DNA of 42,901 nt, taken from the IMG/VR virus record IMGVR_UViG_3300025543_000003, positions 1 to 42,901 of that record; one strand, 5' to 3'. Below are positions 15,691 through 23,880 of the stretch, in pieces. The notes beneath the pieces were generated by a model. That model was given only the letters and a program-made list of their open reading frames with translations, had not been told where the DNA came from and did no database searches. Position 1 is the first letter of the stretch; each line of letters begins with the position of its first letter. This DNA is from a virus. A program made the translations under genes and the position numbers.

Positions 15691-16104
15691 CTATACCGCC
15701 TTCGCACCCATGCCAGCCCGGCGCCGAAGTCGCCAAAACTGCGTGCCATAGTTGGTATAGGTCAGCCAGTCATCACCAACCAGCATCATGGATGGCGTGC
15801 GGTACTGCACCGATTCATCGCCGACAGATTTGCCCATGACGTTTAGCCGAGCCTCTGAGTTCGGCGCAGCAGTAGCGCCAAGGGTGCCGTAGTTGATAGA
15901 CAGCCAGTGCGCGGCGTAATACTGCATGCCGCGCCACTTGAAGTTGCCGCACTCAAGTTGGAAAGCGCCCCAGCGGCTTGAGCCGGTTTCGGTCTCAGCT
16001 TCGCAAAGTGCGGTAGTGACCAGCTCGTCAGGCCACTTTGTTTCGTCAACAAACGCAGGCATGAACGTGCGAAAAGCGGTAATCATTTCTGCCGTGATTT
16101 CCAC
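15691..16104 (-). CDS. Head-tail adaptor (DUF4054-like)
   Basis: The 137-aa protein begins MEITAEMITAFRTFMPAFVDETKWPDELV and has a helix with EAETETGSSRWGAFQ and a conserved YYAAHWLSINYG segment, matching DUF4054 adaptor proteins that bind the portal ring. A strong hairpin lies just upstream (16125-16138). Confidence 0.82.
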   Translation of the reverse strand: MEITAEMITAFRTFMPAFVDETKWPDELVTTALCEAETETGSSRWGAFQLECGNFKWRGMQYYAAHWLSINYGTLGATAAPNSEARLNVMGKSVGDESVQYRTPSMMLVGDDWLTYTNYGTQFWRLRRRAGMGAKAV

Positions 16105-16123
16105 GTCACACCCTCAGAATAGA

Positions 16124-16139
16124 TGGGGCCGAAGCCCCG
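16124..16139 (-). other. GGGGC-TTCG-GCCCC hairpin between structural genes
   Basis: On the minus strand, GGGGC, the tetraloop TTCG and GCCCC form a very stable stem-loop in the gap between the 16161 and 16104 genes. There is no T-run after it, so it is unlikely to be a strong terminator. It may slow polymerase, protect RNA ends or mark a processing site that separates capsid mRNA from the connector genes. Confidence 0.6.
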
Positions 16140-16160
16140 GATAGCAATTACTTGCGGCGG

Positions 16161-16487
16161 TTAAGCCTGCTTGGCCTTGGCGATTTCTTCGCGCAGGCGG
16201 TCTTCCTTCCAACGCTTATCGACCTTGATGCCAAGCTCAGCAGCCTCGGCGCGCAGATCGTCCAGGCCATCGCCTTCGCCTTCATCTTCAACATCATCCA
16301 GCTCATCAGCGCCAACGCGACGCAGAGAACCGTTTTTCAGCGCAGCCTTGACGAAGTCGAGCTTCGCCACGGCGTCAGGAACTTCGACTGCTGGGTTTTC
16401 ACCCGGCAGGATCTTGTATGCGGCCAGCTTGCCATCCACCTTATGGTTGATGGTGATCAGGCGAGCAGCTTCGTTTTTCAGAAACAT
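16161..16487 (-). CDS. Small capsid-associated protein with C-terminal HeH/SAP-like helix pair
   Basis: The 108-aa protein has a beta N-terminal half (RLITINHKVDGKLAAYKILPG), an acidic linker (ADELDDVEDEGEGDG) and a C-terminal pair of helices (LDDLRAEAAELGIKVDKRW, then LREEIAKA) like the HeH/LEM motif seen in phage proteins of this position. It follows the major capsid gene; a role in head completion or DNA contact is inferred. Confidence 0.65.
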   Translation of the reverse strand: MFLKNEAARLITINHKVDGKLAAYKILPGENPAVEVPDAVAKLDFVKAALKNGSLRRVGADELDDVEDEGEGDGLDDLRAEAAELGIKVDKRWKEDRLREEIAKAKQA

Positions 16488-16539
16488 GAGTTATCCCTCG
16501 GTTGAATGTCAGGGCGCCCGAAGACGCCCATCCATTGTA

Positions 16540-17565
16540 TTACACGTGGTCGCGATAGGCGCCGGAGAACACGTAACGGAACTCAGTGCCGGAGCACTTG
16601 TACTCGTTCGGCACCTTGACCATCAGGTTGTGCATCTGCGGAGCCAGCGAGCGCCAAGGGATTGGATTGACCATGCCCAGGTTCTCGTCGTTCAACTCAT
16701 ACGCCAGCATGCGGTCTTTGCCGCCGTTGCTCACGCCGTTAGCAGCCAGCTGAGCAGCCGACAGTTGCAGGCGGGAGAACACCGGCATATCGCGACCAGT
16801 GATGCTGGTGTACAGGTTGTTGCGCTTGAAGTATTCCAGAATGGTCATGTTCGGGAACGTGGCGCTCATCGGGGCGGTGGCGATGTACGCAAAGCGGCTC
16901 GCATCCAGCACGATGGCGTTCGGCAGGTGGACGTTGGCCGAGTTCACCCAAACCTCAGTGATCAGGCCGTTCATATCGCCCACGATTTCCTCGCCAGTGG
17001 TGGCCGGGTCGAACCAATCCACCACCGAGTTATCGGTAGCCAGGTTGGGGTTGTTGAACAGGCCGAACATGTTGCGAGCAGCATCACCGAAGTAAGCCAC
17101 GCGCTGCATATGCTCCAGAGCGCCACGTCGAGCCGCACGGGCCTTGGTGGTATCCAGAGGAATGCGCAGCTGTTGCGACTTGCGCAGCTCGTCCAGGCTG
17201 TAGTCGAACATGTTACCGGCGTAACCAATGGGCACGCTGGTCTTGTTCGCCGACAGCGCGACGTTTGGCAGGTCATCAGCGCTTGAGCCGATGAATTTGC
17301 CCAGAGTCACAGCGTCGTAGCTGATGTAATCCCAGCTATCAGCCCACTCTGGCACGTCAGTGTTGACCGGGATCAGCTCTTCGAAGTTGATCGCAGTATA
17401 TTTCGCCTCGTAGATACGAGACTCCAGATTTGCCAGCTGGCTGATGTAGAAAGCCAGGCCGTCGTCAGTGGTCGGCAGATTATCCGCGAAGGTAATCTGC
17501 TCGCCAACCGCACGACCGGTTTTCTCGGCAGTTACAGCGTCAATGGTGTAGGTATGGCGTTGCAT
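16540..17565 (-). CDS. Major capsid protein (DUF2184-like)
   Basis: I placed the start at ATG 17563-17565 (MQRHTYTIDAVTAEKTGRAVGE), which has GGGGG upstream and follows the previous stop at once. The 341-aa protein has the DUF2184 pattern: TAINFEELIPVNTDVPEWADSWDY-type region, GNMFDYSLDELRKSQQLRIP, and a C-terminal segment with MLAYELNDENLGMVNPIP. It is the expected HK97-fold shell protein. The cement gene lies immediately upstream. Confidence 0.9.
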   Translation of the reverse strand: MQRHTYTIDAVTAEKTGRAVGEQITFADNLPTTDDGLAFYISQLANLESRIYEAKYTAINFEELIPVNTDVPEWADSWDYISYDAVTLGKFIGSSADDLPNVALSANKTSVPIGYAGNMFDYSLDELRKSQQLRIPLDTTKARAARRGALEHMQRVAYFGDAARNMFGLFNNPNLATDNSVVDWFDPATTGEEIVGDMNGLITEVWVNSANVHLPNAIVLDASRFAYIATAPMSATFPNMTILEYFKRNNLYTSITGRDMPVFSRLQLSAAQLAANGVSNGGKDRMLAYELNDENLGMVNPIPWRSLAPQMHNLMVKVPNEYKCSGTEFRYVFSGAYRDHV

Positions 17566-17567
17566 GG

Positions 17568-18062
17568 TTAGCCCCCGATCACAAGAGAGATTTTGGCCAG
17601 AGCGCCAGCGCCAGCAGAGCTGACCCACTTAGCGTTCGGGATGAGTACAGCAGCGGTCGGGCCGGTGCCAGCGACGTTGGAGAACTGACCCTGATTGGTG
17701 CCGGTGCCGTCGCCGATAACCAGATACACCGGCTGATCCTTGGTCACGGCCACGCGAGCAGTCACCCAGATCGGGCCAGCGGTGCGAACGGTCATATCAC
17801 GATCAACCGGAGCTCCGAAGGTTTCATTGTCAGCGTATGCGCGGTTCAGTTCACGAACGGCAACGCCAATGAAGTTCGCGGCGGTGCTGGTGCTGGTCGG
17901 CAGGACTGCGCCATCATCGCCACTGGATACGACACCGTAACCGTATGGGATGTTGGCCGGGCCGGCGTTCAGCTTGGAAACGTGGTTGTAGATTTCGCCA
18001 TCAGCAGGCATGCCCGCATAGGCCGGGAGGTGGTTAATTGCATTGCCGCCTTGTACGGACAT
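17568..18062 (-). CDS. Structural cement/decoration protein
   Basis: The 164-aa protein (AINHLPAYAGMPADGEIYNH, then TAANFIGVAVRELNRAYADNET, and TARVAVTKDQPVYLVIGDG) follows the pattern of the capsid cement proteins that precede DUF2184 capsid genes. It is probably trimeric and bound to the capsid surface. It lies 2 nt before the major capsid gene region and 2 nt after DUF2213. Confidence 0.78.
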   Translation of the reverse strand: MSVQGGNAINHLPAYAGMPADGEIYNHVSKLNAGPANIPYGYGVVSSGDDGAVLPTSTSTAANFIGVAVRELNRAYADNETFGAPVDRDMTVRTAGPIWVTARVAVTKDQPVYLVIGDGTGTNQGQFSNVAGTGPTAAVLIPNAKWVSSAGAGALAKISLVIGG

Positions 18063-18064
18063 GG

Positions 18065-18664
18065 TCAGGCTCCTTTGGTTGCGTGAACACCTTTGTGCGC
18101 ATCACGCAGGCGTTGTTTTTCGGCTTGGTAAGGGGTCAGCTTTGGAGCCTCGTCCTTGGTTTGCAGCGATGCGCCATCCTTTGCAAGCTGGGCCAGCTGA
18201 GCCAACAGGACAGCGGCGTCGCCAGTAGGCTTGGCGCACATATCCTTGGTCTCTTCTTCATCGCCTTCCTTCTCCATCTCAGCATCAAAGGATGCTTCGA
18301 CATAGGCAGCAGACTTGTCACCCCAAGACACTTTCGGGCGTGCAACGGCCAGAGCGGCGCGCTTGATTTCTACCGGCACCAGACTGTCGCAGGTGAACGA
18401 ATCACCGGCCACTTTGCGGGCGCTTGCCTGCACTTCAGCAACAGCAGCAACGCGAGCCGCAATGGCTTCGTCACTCGATGCCTTGCGGGCTTCTTCCAGT
18501 TGTTCGGTTGCGCTATCAGCAGCGGCCTGGGCTTTGTCGGCCCGAGCTTCTGCGTCAGTCGCTTTCTTGGTGAGGCGTTCGAAGTTCTCGGACAGAAGCA
18601 CTGCGGTGGCCTCGTCCTGCACTTCGACCGAACGCCCCGAGTCCAGCGTGACTTTATGGGTCAT
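18065..18664 (-). CDS. Possible internal scaffold product of the DUF2213 gene
   Basis: Inside the DUF2213 gene, CCCGGAGAAACAC precedes an in-frame ATG at 18662-18664 (MTHKVTLDSGRSVEVQDE), placing GGAG six bases upstream. The 199-aa product would be the coiled-coil scaffold half without the protease, as with lambda C and Nu3. The start is seen in the sequence; use of it is inferred. Confidence 0.55.
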   Translation of the reverse strand: MTHKVTLDSGRSVEVQDEATAVLLSENFERLTKKATDAEARADKAQAAADSATEQLEEARKASSDEAIAARVAAVAEVQASARKVAGDSFTCDSLVPVEIKRAALAVARPKVSWGDKSAAYVEASFDAEMEKEGDEEETKDMCAKPTGDAAVLLAQLAQLAKDGASLQTKDEAPKLTPYQAEKQRLRDAHKGVHATKGA

Positions 18665-19222
18665 GTGTTTCTCCGGGTTGTGGTCAAAAACGCGAGCATT
18701 GGCACCTGCCCGTGCTCTGTCTACGACTGCCACGTGATTGATGCGAATTTCACGCTGAACATAGTCGTATTCTTGCCCGTCCTCGGTCTTACCCGAAAGC
18801 GGCTCATAAACTGCGGTGTATCCGGCTGACAGCTCGCACTTGCCGGATTGAATGTCGGCGATGGTTTTCTTGTCCTTAACGATCAGATCGCACAGGACAA
18901 AGTCGCCATCAGGCCGACCAGGGCCGCGAACCACGCCCGCAACAACTTGGCGGTAAGTATCGGCACTGACCAGTTCTTTCGGGTGGTTGTTGGTGACGTC
19001 TGCCGCTTCATAAGTGCTTAGCGATGCCTCATCGAACACCTCTTCGGGCGAGCGGTACACGCGAATAATGCGGTTCGGGTCGCCGTCAAGGCCAAGCTCG
19101 CGAGACAGGTACTCCTGAATGCCGGTACGCGCAACATGGCCAGGCACACGCAAAAAACCCTCGTCCGTATATTCACGGCTGGTAATGCGGTAACTCGACC
19201 GGTCAAATACTGTGATCTTCAT
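18065..19222 (-). CDS. DUF2213 protein: capsid protease and scaffold
   Basis: The 385-aa protein has an N-terminal DUF2213 domain (about residues 1-180) with DEGFLRVPGHVARTGIQEYL, a NHP motif near residue 75, CELSAGYTAVY with a likely nucleophile Ser, and INHVAVVDRARAGANARV, typical of S78-like prohead proteases. The C-terminal half is an Ala/Glu/Lys coiled coil (about 215-265) with a basic tail, typical of scaffolds. A ribosome site and ATG at 18662-18664 inside the gene could give the scaffold part alone. It is expected to be removed from the mature head. Confidence 0.82.
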   Translation of the reverse strand: MKITVFDRSSYRITSREYTDEGFLRVPGHVARTGIQEYLSRELGLDGDPNRIIRVYRSPEEVFDEASLSTYEAADVTNNHPKELVSADTYRQVVAGVVRGPGRPDGDFVLCDLIVKDKKTIADIQSGKCELSAGYTAVYEPLSGKTEDGQEYDYVQREIRINHVAVVDRARAGANARVFDHNPEKHMTHKVTLDSGRSVEVQDEATAVLLSENFERLTKKATDAEARADKAQAAADSATEQLEEARKASSDEAIAARVAAVAEVQASARKVAGDSFTCDSLVPVEIKRAALAVARPKVSWGDKSAAYVEASFDAEMEKEGDEEETKDMCAKPTGDAAVLLAQLAQLAKDGASLQTKDEAPKLTPYQAEKQRLRDAHKGVHATKGA

Positions 19223-19232
19223 TCGCGACTCA

Positions 19233-20063
19233 CTACCGATAAACTCCCGGCTTAGTCTGTCCAGACTTGCGGTATTGCTCCACCTGCGCAGAACTTACAG
19301 GAACCGCCGTACATCTGCAATTGTAGTCCTGGCCTGGGCGAATTGGAACGCCGTCCTGGCTCAAGGGCAAATTATCCCAACGATAGACGCCAGGGCCGTA
19401 TGCCGTGACCTTTTCGGCTATCTCTCGATGGCGGTCACGGACTCGGCGGTCGTCAGAATCCAGCCAGCGGAAATAATCAAACCCTGCGTTGCGCTGCTGG
19501 CGCTCGTTTATCTCGCCTTGAATCTTTCCGGTTTGGTCGCGAGCAATGAACTTGGCGCGGCGCTGGGTGATGCCGTATTGATCGACCAAGGCGCTGACAA
19601 TGTAGCCGGGGCGCATGCCAGAGCGCATGTTGGCTATCAGCAGCGTTTCGACCTCTTCCAGATACCTGGCAGGTATCGACTGGATAAGCTGGACGTTTTG
19701 CTGGGCGGACGCCTTCAAGTAATCCTGCATGACAGCCGAGCCGCTAAACACGTCGATGCCTGCCGACTTTTTCAGGTCTCGCTCTGACTTCTTGAGGGCA
19801 GACTGCACGAACTCGCCAGCAATGCGCTGAGCGCCTGCATTTACGCGATTCGAAGTCCATCGCTCGCGCAGGGATGCCATGGCGCTAAGGATTATGTCCG
19901 ACCAGGCGTCTTGGGTGACGACCTCATGTGACGCATCAGCATCCTGCACATACTGCGACGCCAGGCTGCGCACTAACGGCACAATCTCGCGGTCAATGTC
20001 CCGCTTGATTTGCCGAACCATGCGTTGCAGCTTGGCGTTGTATTGGATGCCGATCATGTCCAT
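19233..20063 (-). CDS. Head morphogenesis protein (SPP1 gp7-like)
   Basis: The 276-aa protein has helical N-terminal parts and the conserved C-terminal region of SPP1 gp7/Mu F-like proteins (QRRAKFIARDQTGKIQGEINERQQRNAGFDYFRWLDSDDRRVRDRHRE-type segment, and GQDYNCRCTAVPV near the end). The protein is packaged in the head and binds the portal; the Cys-Arg-Cys end is typical. The portal gene precedes it with a gap of 3 nt. Confidence 0.88.
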   Translation of the reverse strand: MDMIGIQYNAKLQRMVRQIKRDIDREIVPLVRSLASQYVQDADASHEVVTQDAWSDIILSAMASLRERWTSNRVNAGAQRIAGEFVQSALKKSERDLKKSAGIDVFSGSAVMQDYLKASAQQNVQLIQSIPARYLEEVETLLIANMRSGMRPGYIVSALVDQYGITQRRAKFIARDQTGKIQGEINERQQRNAGFDYFRWLDSDDRRVRDRHREIAEKVTAYGPGVYRWDNLPLSQDGVPIRPGQDYNCRCTAVPVSSAQVEQYRKSGQTKPGVYR

Positions 20064-20066
20064 GAG

Positions 20067-21488
20067 TTAGCGCTCGGCCTGCTCCAGCTCGTTATCGGCC
20101 TCATCACCATCCGGATCATCATTAAACATCTCAAGGTCTTCATCTTCCTCAAGCGCCTTGATCTTGTCGTCATCGAATTGGTACAGCTCTTCTGCTTGCA
20201 GGCGACGCTGAATCTGGCTCGTAGTAATCACGCCAGCGTCCTTGTACGCAATGTCGGTTTCAGCCTTGGCCTTGTTCGCCTGGGCAATCTGCACAATGTC
20301 CGGCTGCTTGAACGGGTTCCAAACGTAGTTGAAGTCTTCAATCCACTTCCCGGTAGCCGAGCGAACCAGCACCTCATCCAGCATGCGCAAGCCAGGATCA
20401 ACCTGAGTCATGCGCTTGCTGGACAGTCCGTTGAAGTAGTTGTCCATGTCACCTTCGCCGGTAGCATTCAGGCCCTTGGCCGAAGTTCCGAACAGGCGAG
20501 TGACCGGGATGTCAGCCGCGCCACTGATCCACGTCATCAGCAGATCAAGCACCGGAGCAACTCCGCCAAGGTCAAGCGTCTTGCGGTCGTAGGTTTCCTC
20601 GCCATCCAGCAACGCCATGTTGATGCTGGATTTCATCAGGCTGAACAAGGCATAGCGCGAAGTGATTGCATCGTCCTGATCGCTGGCCAGCTCATCAGAC
20701 AAGCCTTCGCGCTTGATGATGTCTACGTTTGCCTCTTGCAGCAGCTCAGCGATGCCGTCCTTGGACGCGACAATGTCCATTACATCATCCAGGCACTTGC
20801 GCAATTCGGAGTCGCCCCAGCCCTGGGTCTGTGCGCGCTGGCGACGTGGAAGCTTGGCGCCAGAGAACCGGGCAAAGTGCGTCCAGTGGATCTGCTGACT
20901 GCCTGCTGCGATGGTGTAGAACTCCGGCTGCAAGTAGTTTGCCGCCAAGATGTTGGTCTGGTTCAAGCTCAGCGGCGTCATGTCGAAACGGTCGATGACG
21001 ATCAGCCGATACAGATCACCCTTCTTGATGCGCTCAGGCCGCAGTGGCTTATCCAGTGGCTGATTGGTGATCATCAGGATGCCAGCGCCGCCATACAGCC
21101 GCGCCCAGCTTGTTGCCTCGCTGACCATGGCCGGAACTTGCAGACGGTCTTCTTCGGCACGGATCACATCGGCATCATCAGACTTGATCGTCCGCCACTC
21201 GCGCACCATGTCCTCAGCCGGGTAGTCCACGATAGCCCGAGCCAGCCAGCTGGACTGGTATGCAGCATCAAGCTGGAAAAAGTCATTCAGGATGCTGTAG
21301 GTAAAACGATTATGTGACCGCTTTGCCTTGCTAGTGCCGAGCCCGGACGCGACGTTGACCAGGCCGTCGCCAGTAGTCTTTAGCGACAGGTCGGAGTCCA
21401 TGCTTTGCTGGTACAGGGTCAGCGCGCGAGTCAGCGCCTTGCCGCCTACCTGCTTGGCTTCACTGGTCTTTGTCTTGCCCTTGGCCAT
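20067..21488 (-). CDS. Portal protein (DUF1073-like)
   Basis: The 473-aa protein has the DUF1073 portal pattern: WLARAIVDYPAEDMVREWRTI (about residues 78-98), ARLYGGAGILMI (about 128-139), WISGAADIPVTRLFGTSAKGLNATGE-type core with the GLNATGEGD motif (about 352-362), and an acidic C-terminus. It forms the dodecameric ring through which DNA enters the head. It follows terminase after 39 nt. Confidence 0.92.
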   Translation of the reverse strand: MAKGKTKTSEAKQVGGKALTRALTLYQQSMDSDLSLKTTGDGLVNVASGLGTSKAKRSHNRFTYSILNDFFQLDAAYQSSWLARAIVDYPAEDMVREWRTIKSDDADVIRAEEDRLQVPAMVSEATSWARLYGGAGILMITNQPLDKPLRPERIKKGDLYRLIVIDRFDMTPLSLNQTNILAANYLQPEFYTIAAGSQQIHWTHFARFSGAKLPRRQRAQTQGWGDSELRKCLDDVMDIVASKDGIAELLQEANVDIIKREGLSDELASDQDDAITSRYALFSLMKSSINMALLDGEETYDRKTLDLGGVAPVLDLLMTWISGAADIPVTRLFGTSAKGLNATGEGDMDNYFNGLSSKRMTQVDPGLRMLDEVLVRSATGKWIEDFNYVWNPFKQPDIVQIAQANKAKAETDIAYKDAGVITTSQIQRRLQAEELYQFDDDKIKALEEDEDLEMFNDDPDGDEADNELEQAER

Positions 21489-21527
21489 GGTTCACCTTTG
21501 GCTTATGGTTCTGCTGATTGCTGGGGA

Positions 21528-23075
21528 TCATAGCATGTCGCGTATTGAGCGCTTGCCTTTGATGAATACCTCTGACAAGGCGTCAATCATAACGTCCGTC
21601 TGGTCATCATGCTTGTGGCTATCGTCGGCTGTGAATGCAGCCACCTCGCTGACAAATTCGTAGTTTTGGCTGTCGCCATAAGGCAGCACGACCTTCTTGG
21701 CCGCATGGAATCCTTGAACGTCCAGGGCGCGGGTCAGCTTGTCACGGTCGCGCTGAACAGGCGTCACCTTCAAAGGTAGCCGCTTTTCCATTTCTTGAAT
21801 CAGCCCAGTGCCGGATGACTTGTCTTCGATGTAAATCTTGCGCAGCGTGCCATGCTGCTTTCCGTTTTTCGACCACGACGCCTTGACGAACGATTCGAAC
21901 TCTTGGCGCAGCGCTTTTGCGTCCATGCGACCACGGCGCAGATTAAGCCGATACAGGTGATCCTGATAAACGCCCCATTCAGCGAACACAGTCCAGTCGT
22001 TCCATGTGTTGGTTTTCTGCGCGGTGTCCGCCGTGATGAACCGATAATCGAAGCGCTCAGGAATAGGCAGGTCTGCGCCTTCCTCGTCGCCGTAATACTG
22101 GAAGTCATCCGCCGAAAAAACCCCGCCGTCCAGCGTGTCGGGGTCTTGCATGTACTGGCTGCTAAACGTGTATGGGTGCGCATCGCGCAGGGCAATCAGG
22201 TCGTTTACGTTCTCTTTGGCTGGCCAGTAAGACCAGTAACCGTCAACCTGCTCGGAGTCACACACAGATCTGATGCAGCGCTCACGAATGCCGTCCGGCA
22301 GGCTGTCGATGTACTCCTGATTGACCAGGGCGGGTATTTTGATATGCAGATCAATACGCAGGCCCATGCCGCCAGATAGCAGGAACGCCGTCGAGTCATC
22401 CACATGGCCACGCTGCTGGATTGCTACGAATGGCGTGCCTGAGTGAGCTTTCCGGCTGCGCAGGGTGTTTACCAGGCGCGTGTGAGACTTCCTGCGCTTA
22501 GCTTCGCTGAACAGGTCGTCGATCTTGTCCCAATCATCCGCCTGGATATGCCCGGTGTACCCGTCACCCATGTATCCGCCACGGACGCCGGTAATCTGCC
22601 CGCCTGATGGTCGGCTGAACAACTGATGGATGCGACGCCCGTCTTTCTCCAGCGTCCAGTCGTCTACCTTGTCCTTGCCGATTTCGAACGGGTAGAACTC
22701 TTGGAACTCGGCCGACTTAACCAAGGATCTGCTGCGGTCGCTGTTCTCGCCAACCAAGTCCTTGGAGTAGCTGGTGTTCAGTATGCGCACGCGACGATGC
22801 TTGACCATCGCGTATACAGGCAGGTGAACAGACCAGAACTCGGTCTTGGTGCCACCTGGCGGGATGTTGACCACGATGTTTTGCGCAGCGCCAGTCAGCA
22901 TCTGCTGGGCAGCATAATCAAAATAGTGGTGGTGCCAGTTGGTGCGGAATGAGTCGCCCTGGCTGATGTTGAACCAGCAGGAGGTAAATGCCAACGGGGA
23001 GTGCTCTCCAGCCTTCACCAGTGCAGCACGCTCACCCAGCGACAGGCTATCCCACTCAATAGGCCGGATGGCCAT
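21528..23075 (-). CDS. terL: Terminase large subunit
   Basis: The 515-aa protein has the packaging ATPase domain with a Walker A-like IPPGGTKTE at residues 71-79 (a known departure from GxxxxGKT in this terminase group), a Walker B-like HIQADDWDK (about 180-188), and the C-terminal nuclease with ITADTAQKT, IEDKSSGTGL and HDDQTDV. It cuts and pumps DNA into the prohead. Its start overlaps the small subunit stop. Confidence 0.95.
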   Translation of the reverse strand: MAIRPIEWDSLSLGERAALVKAGEHSPLAFTSCWFNISQGDSFRTNWHHHYFDYAAQQMLTGAAQNIVVNIPPGGTKTEFWSVHLPVYAMVKHRRVRILNTSYSKDLVGENSDRSRSLVKSAEFQEFYPFEIGKDKVDDWTLEKDGRRIHQLFSRPSGGQITGVRGGYMGDGYTGHIQADDWDKIDDLFSEAKRRKSHTRLVNTLRSRKAHSGTPFVAIQQRGHVDDSTAFLLSGGMGLRIDLHIKIPALVNQEYIDSLPDGIRERCIRSVCDSEQVDGYWSYWPAKENVNDLIALRDAHPYTFSSQYMQDPDTLDGGVFSADDFQYYGDEEGADLPIPERFDYRFITADTAQKTNTWNDWTVFAEWGVYQDHLYRLNLRRGRMDAKALRQEFESFVKASWSKNGKQHGTLRKIYIEDKSSGTGLIQEMEKRLPLKVTPVQRDRDKLTRALDVQGFHAAKKVVLPYGDSQNYEFVSEVAAFTADDSHKHDDQTDVMIDALSEVFIKGKRSIRDML

Positions 23076-23545
23076 CAGTCCACCAACTTATCGACCAGGG
23101 CGGATACTAGGGCTGCGTCTACGGGCTGTGGCGCCTTCGGAGTCATACTGCCGTCGCTTGACGTATGGTCTACCCGCTCGCCGTATCGCTTCGGATCCCA
23201 CTTTGCCAACAGCTTGAGGCGCGTTTCGATCTGGAGCTTACGGTGGCCCAGCATGTCCTCTTCCTTGATCTCTTCGCCCCATTCCTTGGACGTGACTATC
23301 TGGCCGATTTGCGGCGTATCAGCGATATGCAGCGCCTCTTCTGCGATGACATCGAAGCCTATTATCCGCGCGCGCGCGAAGCGTGACTTAAAGTCCTCGT
23401 CTTCGTTCTGCCACTGGTACACCGTCTTCCAGCTCGGCATTCCCTCCTGACGGCAAAACTCGCGCAAGGTCATGCCTTCGGATATCCAGTCAACGATCTG
23501 GTTTTTTATGTCCGTCTTTTGCTGGTCGGTGAATGTGGTTGGCAT
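23075..23545 (-). CDS. terS: Terminase small subunit
   Basis: I placed the start at ATG 23543-23545 (MPTTFTDQQKTDIKNQIVDW), because GACAGGAG lies just upstream; the earlier in-frame ATG at 23596 has no such site. The 156-aa protein has an N-terminal helix-turn-helix (EGMTLREFCRQEGMPSWKTVYQW, about 22-45), the DNA-recognition part of small terminases, and a helical oligomerisation region. It is the first gene of the late arm, and the noncoding region beside it may contain the packaging site. Confidence 0.88.
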   Translation of the reverse strand: MPTTFTDQQKTDIKNQIVDWISEGMTLREFCRQEGMPSWKTVYQWQNEDEDFKSRFARARIIGFDVIAEEALHIADTPQIGQIVTSKEWGEEIKEEDMLGHRKLQIETRLKLLAKWDPKRYGERVDHTSSDGSMTPKAPQPVDAALVSALVDKLVD

Positions 23546-23693
23546 GGCTTTCTCCTGTCTCCCCTCAATTGTCGCCGCTGGGTGGTCTGCGTGCAAGCGG
23601 GAGCCGATTTACTCAAACAACGATCATCCTACCGCTTTTCCTGCCATTTTCGGATTCAAATTCAGATTCAACATATCGACCCTCGATAGCATC

Positions 23694-23724
23694 GCACCCA
23701 CCCTCTCTAAAGAGGGGTGGGTGC
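23694..23724. repeat. Strong 31-bp hairpin
   Basis: GCACCCACCCTCT (23694-23706), CTAA (23707-23710) and AGAGGGGTGGGTGC (23711-23724) form a stem of 13 pairs with one bulged G. No T-run follows on either strand, so it does not look like a rho-independent terminator. One arm contains GGGTGC, the core of the nearby repeats. Confidence 0.85.
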
Positions 23725-23791
23725 AGATGCATCTCGTAAGGGTTTGCCGGATTTTTTTCGGGTGCAAGATTTTCGTCGTTTTTCTAAAACC

Positions 23792-23828
23792 GCTCTAGAA
23801 TGCGGCCTCCAGCGGGTGCGGCTTAGAT
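23792..23828. repeat. 37-bp direct repeat, copy 1
   Basis: This block starts GCTCTAGAATG, contains CCTCCA and ends CTTAGAT. It matches copy 2 (23910-23946) at 31 of 37 positions by direct comparison. Each copy contains TAGAAT, a possible -10 element, but no good -35 element at 16-18 bp. Confidence 0.8.
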
Positions 23829-23880
23829 TTTTTCCGGGTGCAAGATTTTATCTATCGGGTGCAAGCAATCGATTTATGGC

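Noticed and set aside
20010-21317. Plus-strand open frame of 435 aa
   Set aside because: It is wholly antisense to the portal gene, which has clear family motifs. It arises from codon bias on the opposite strand.
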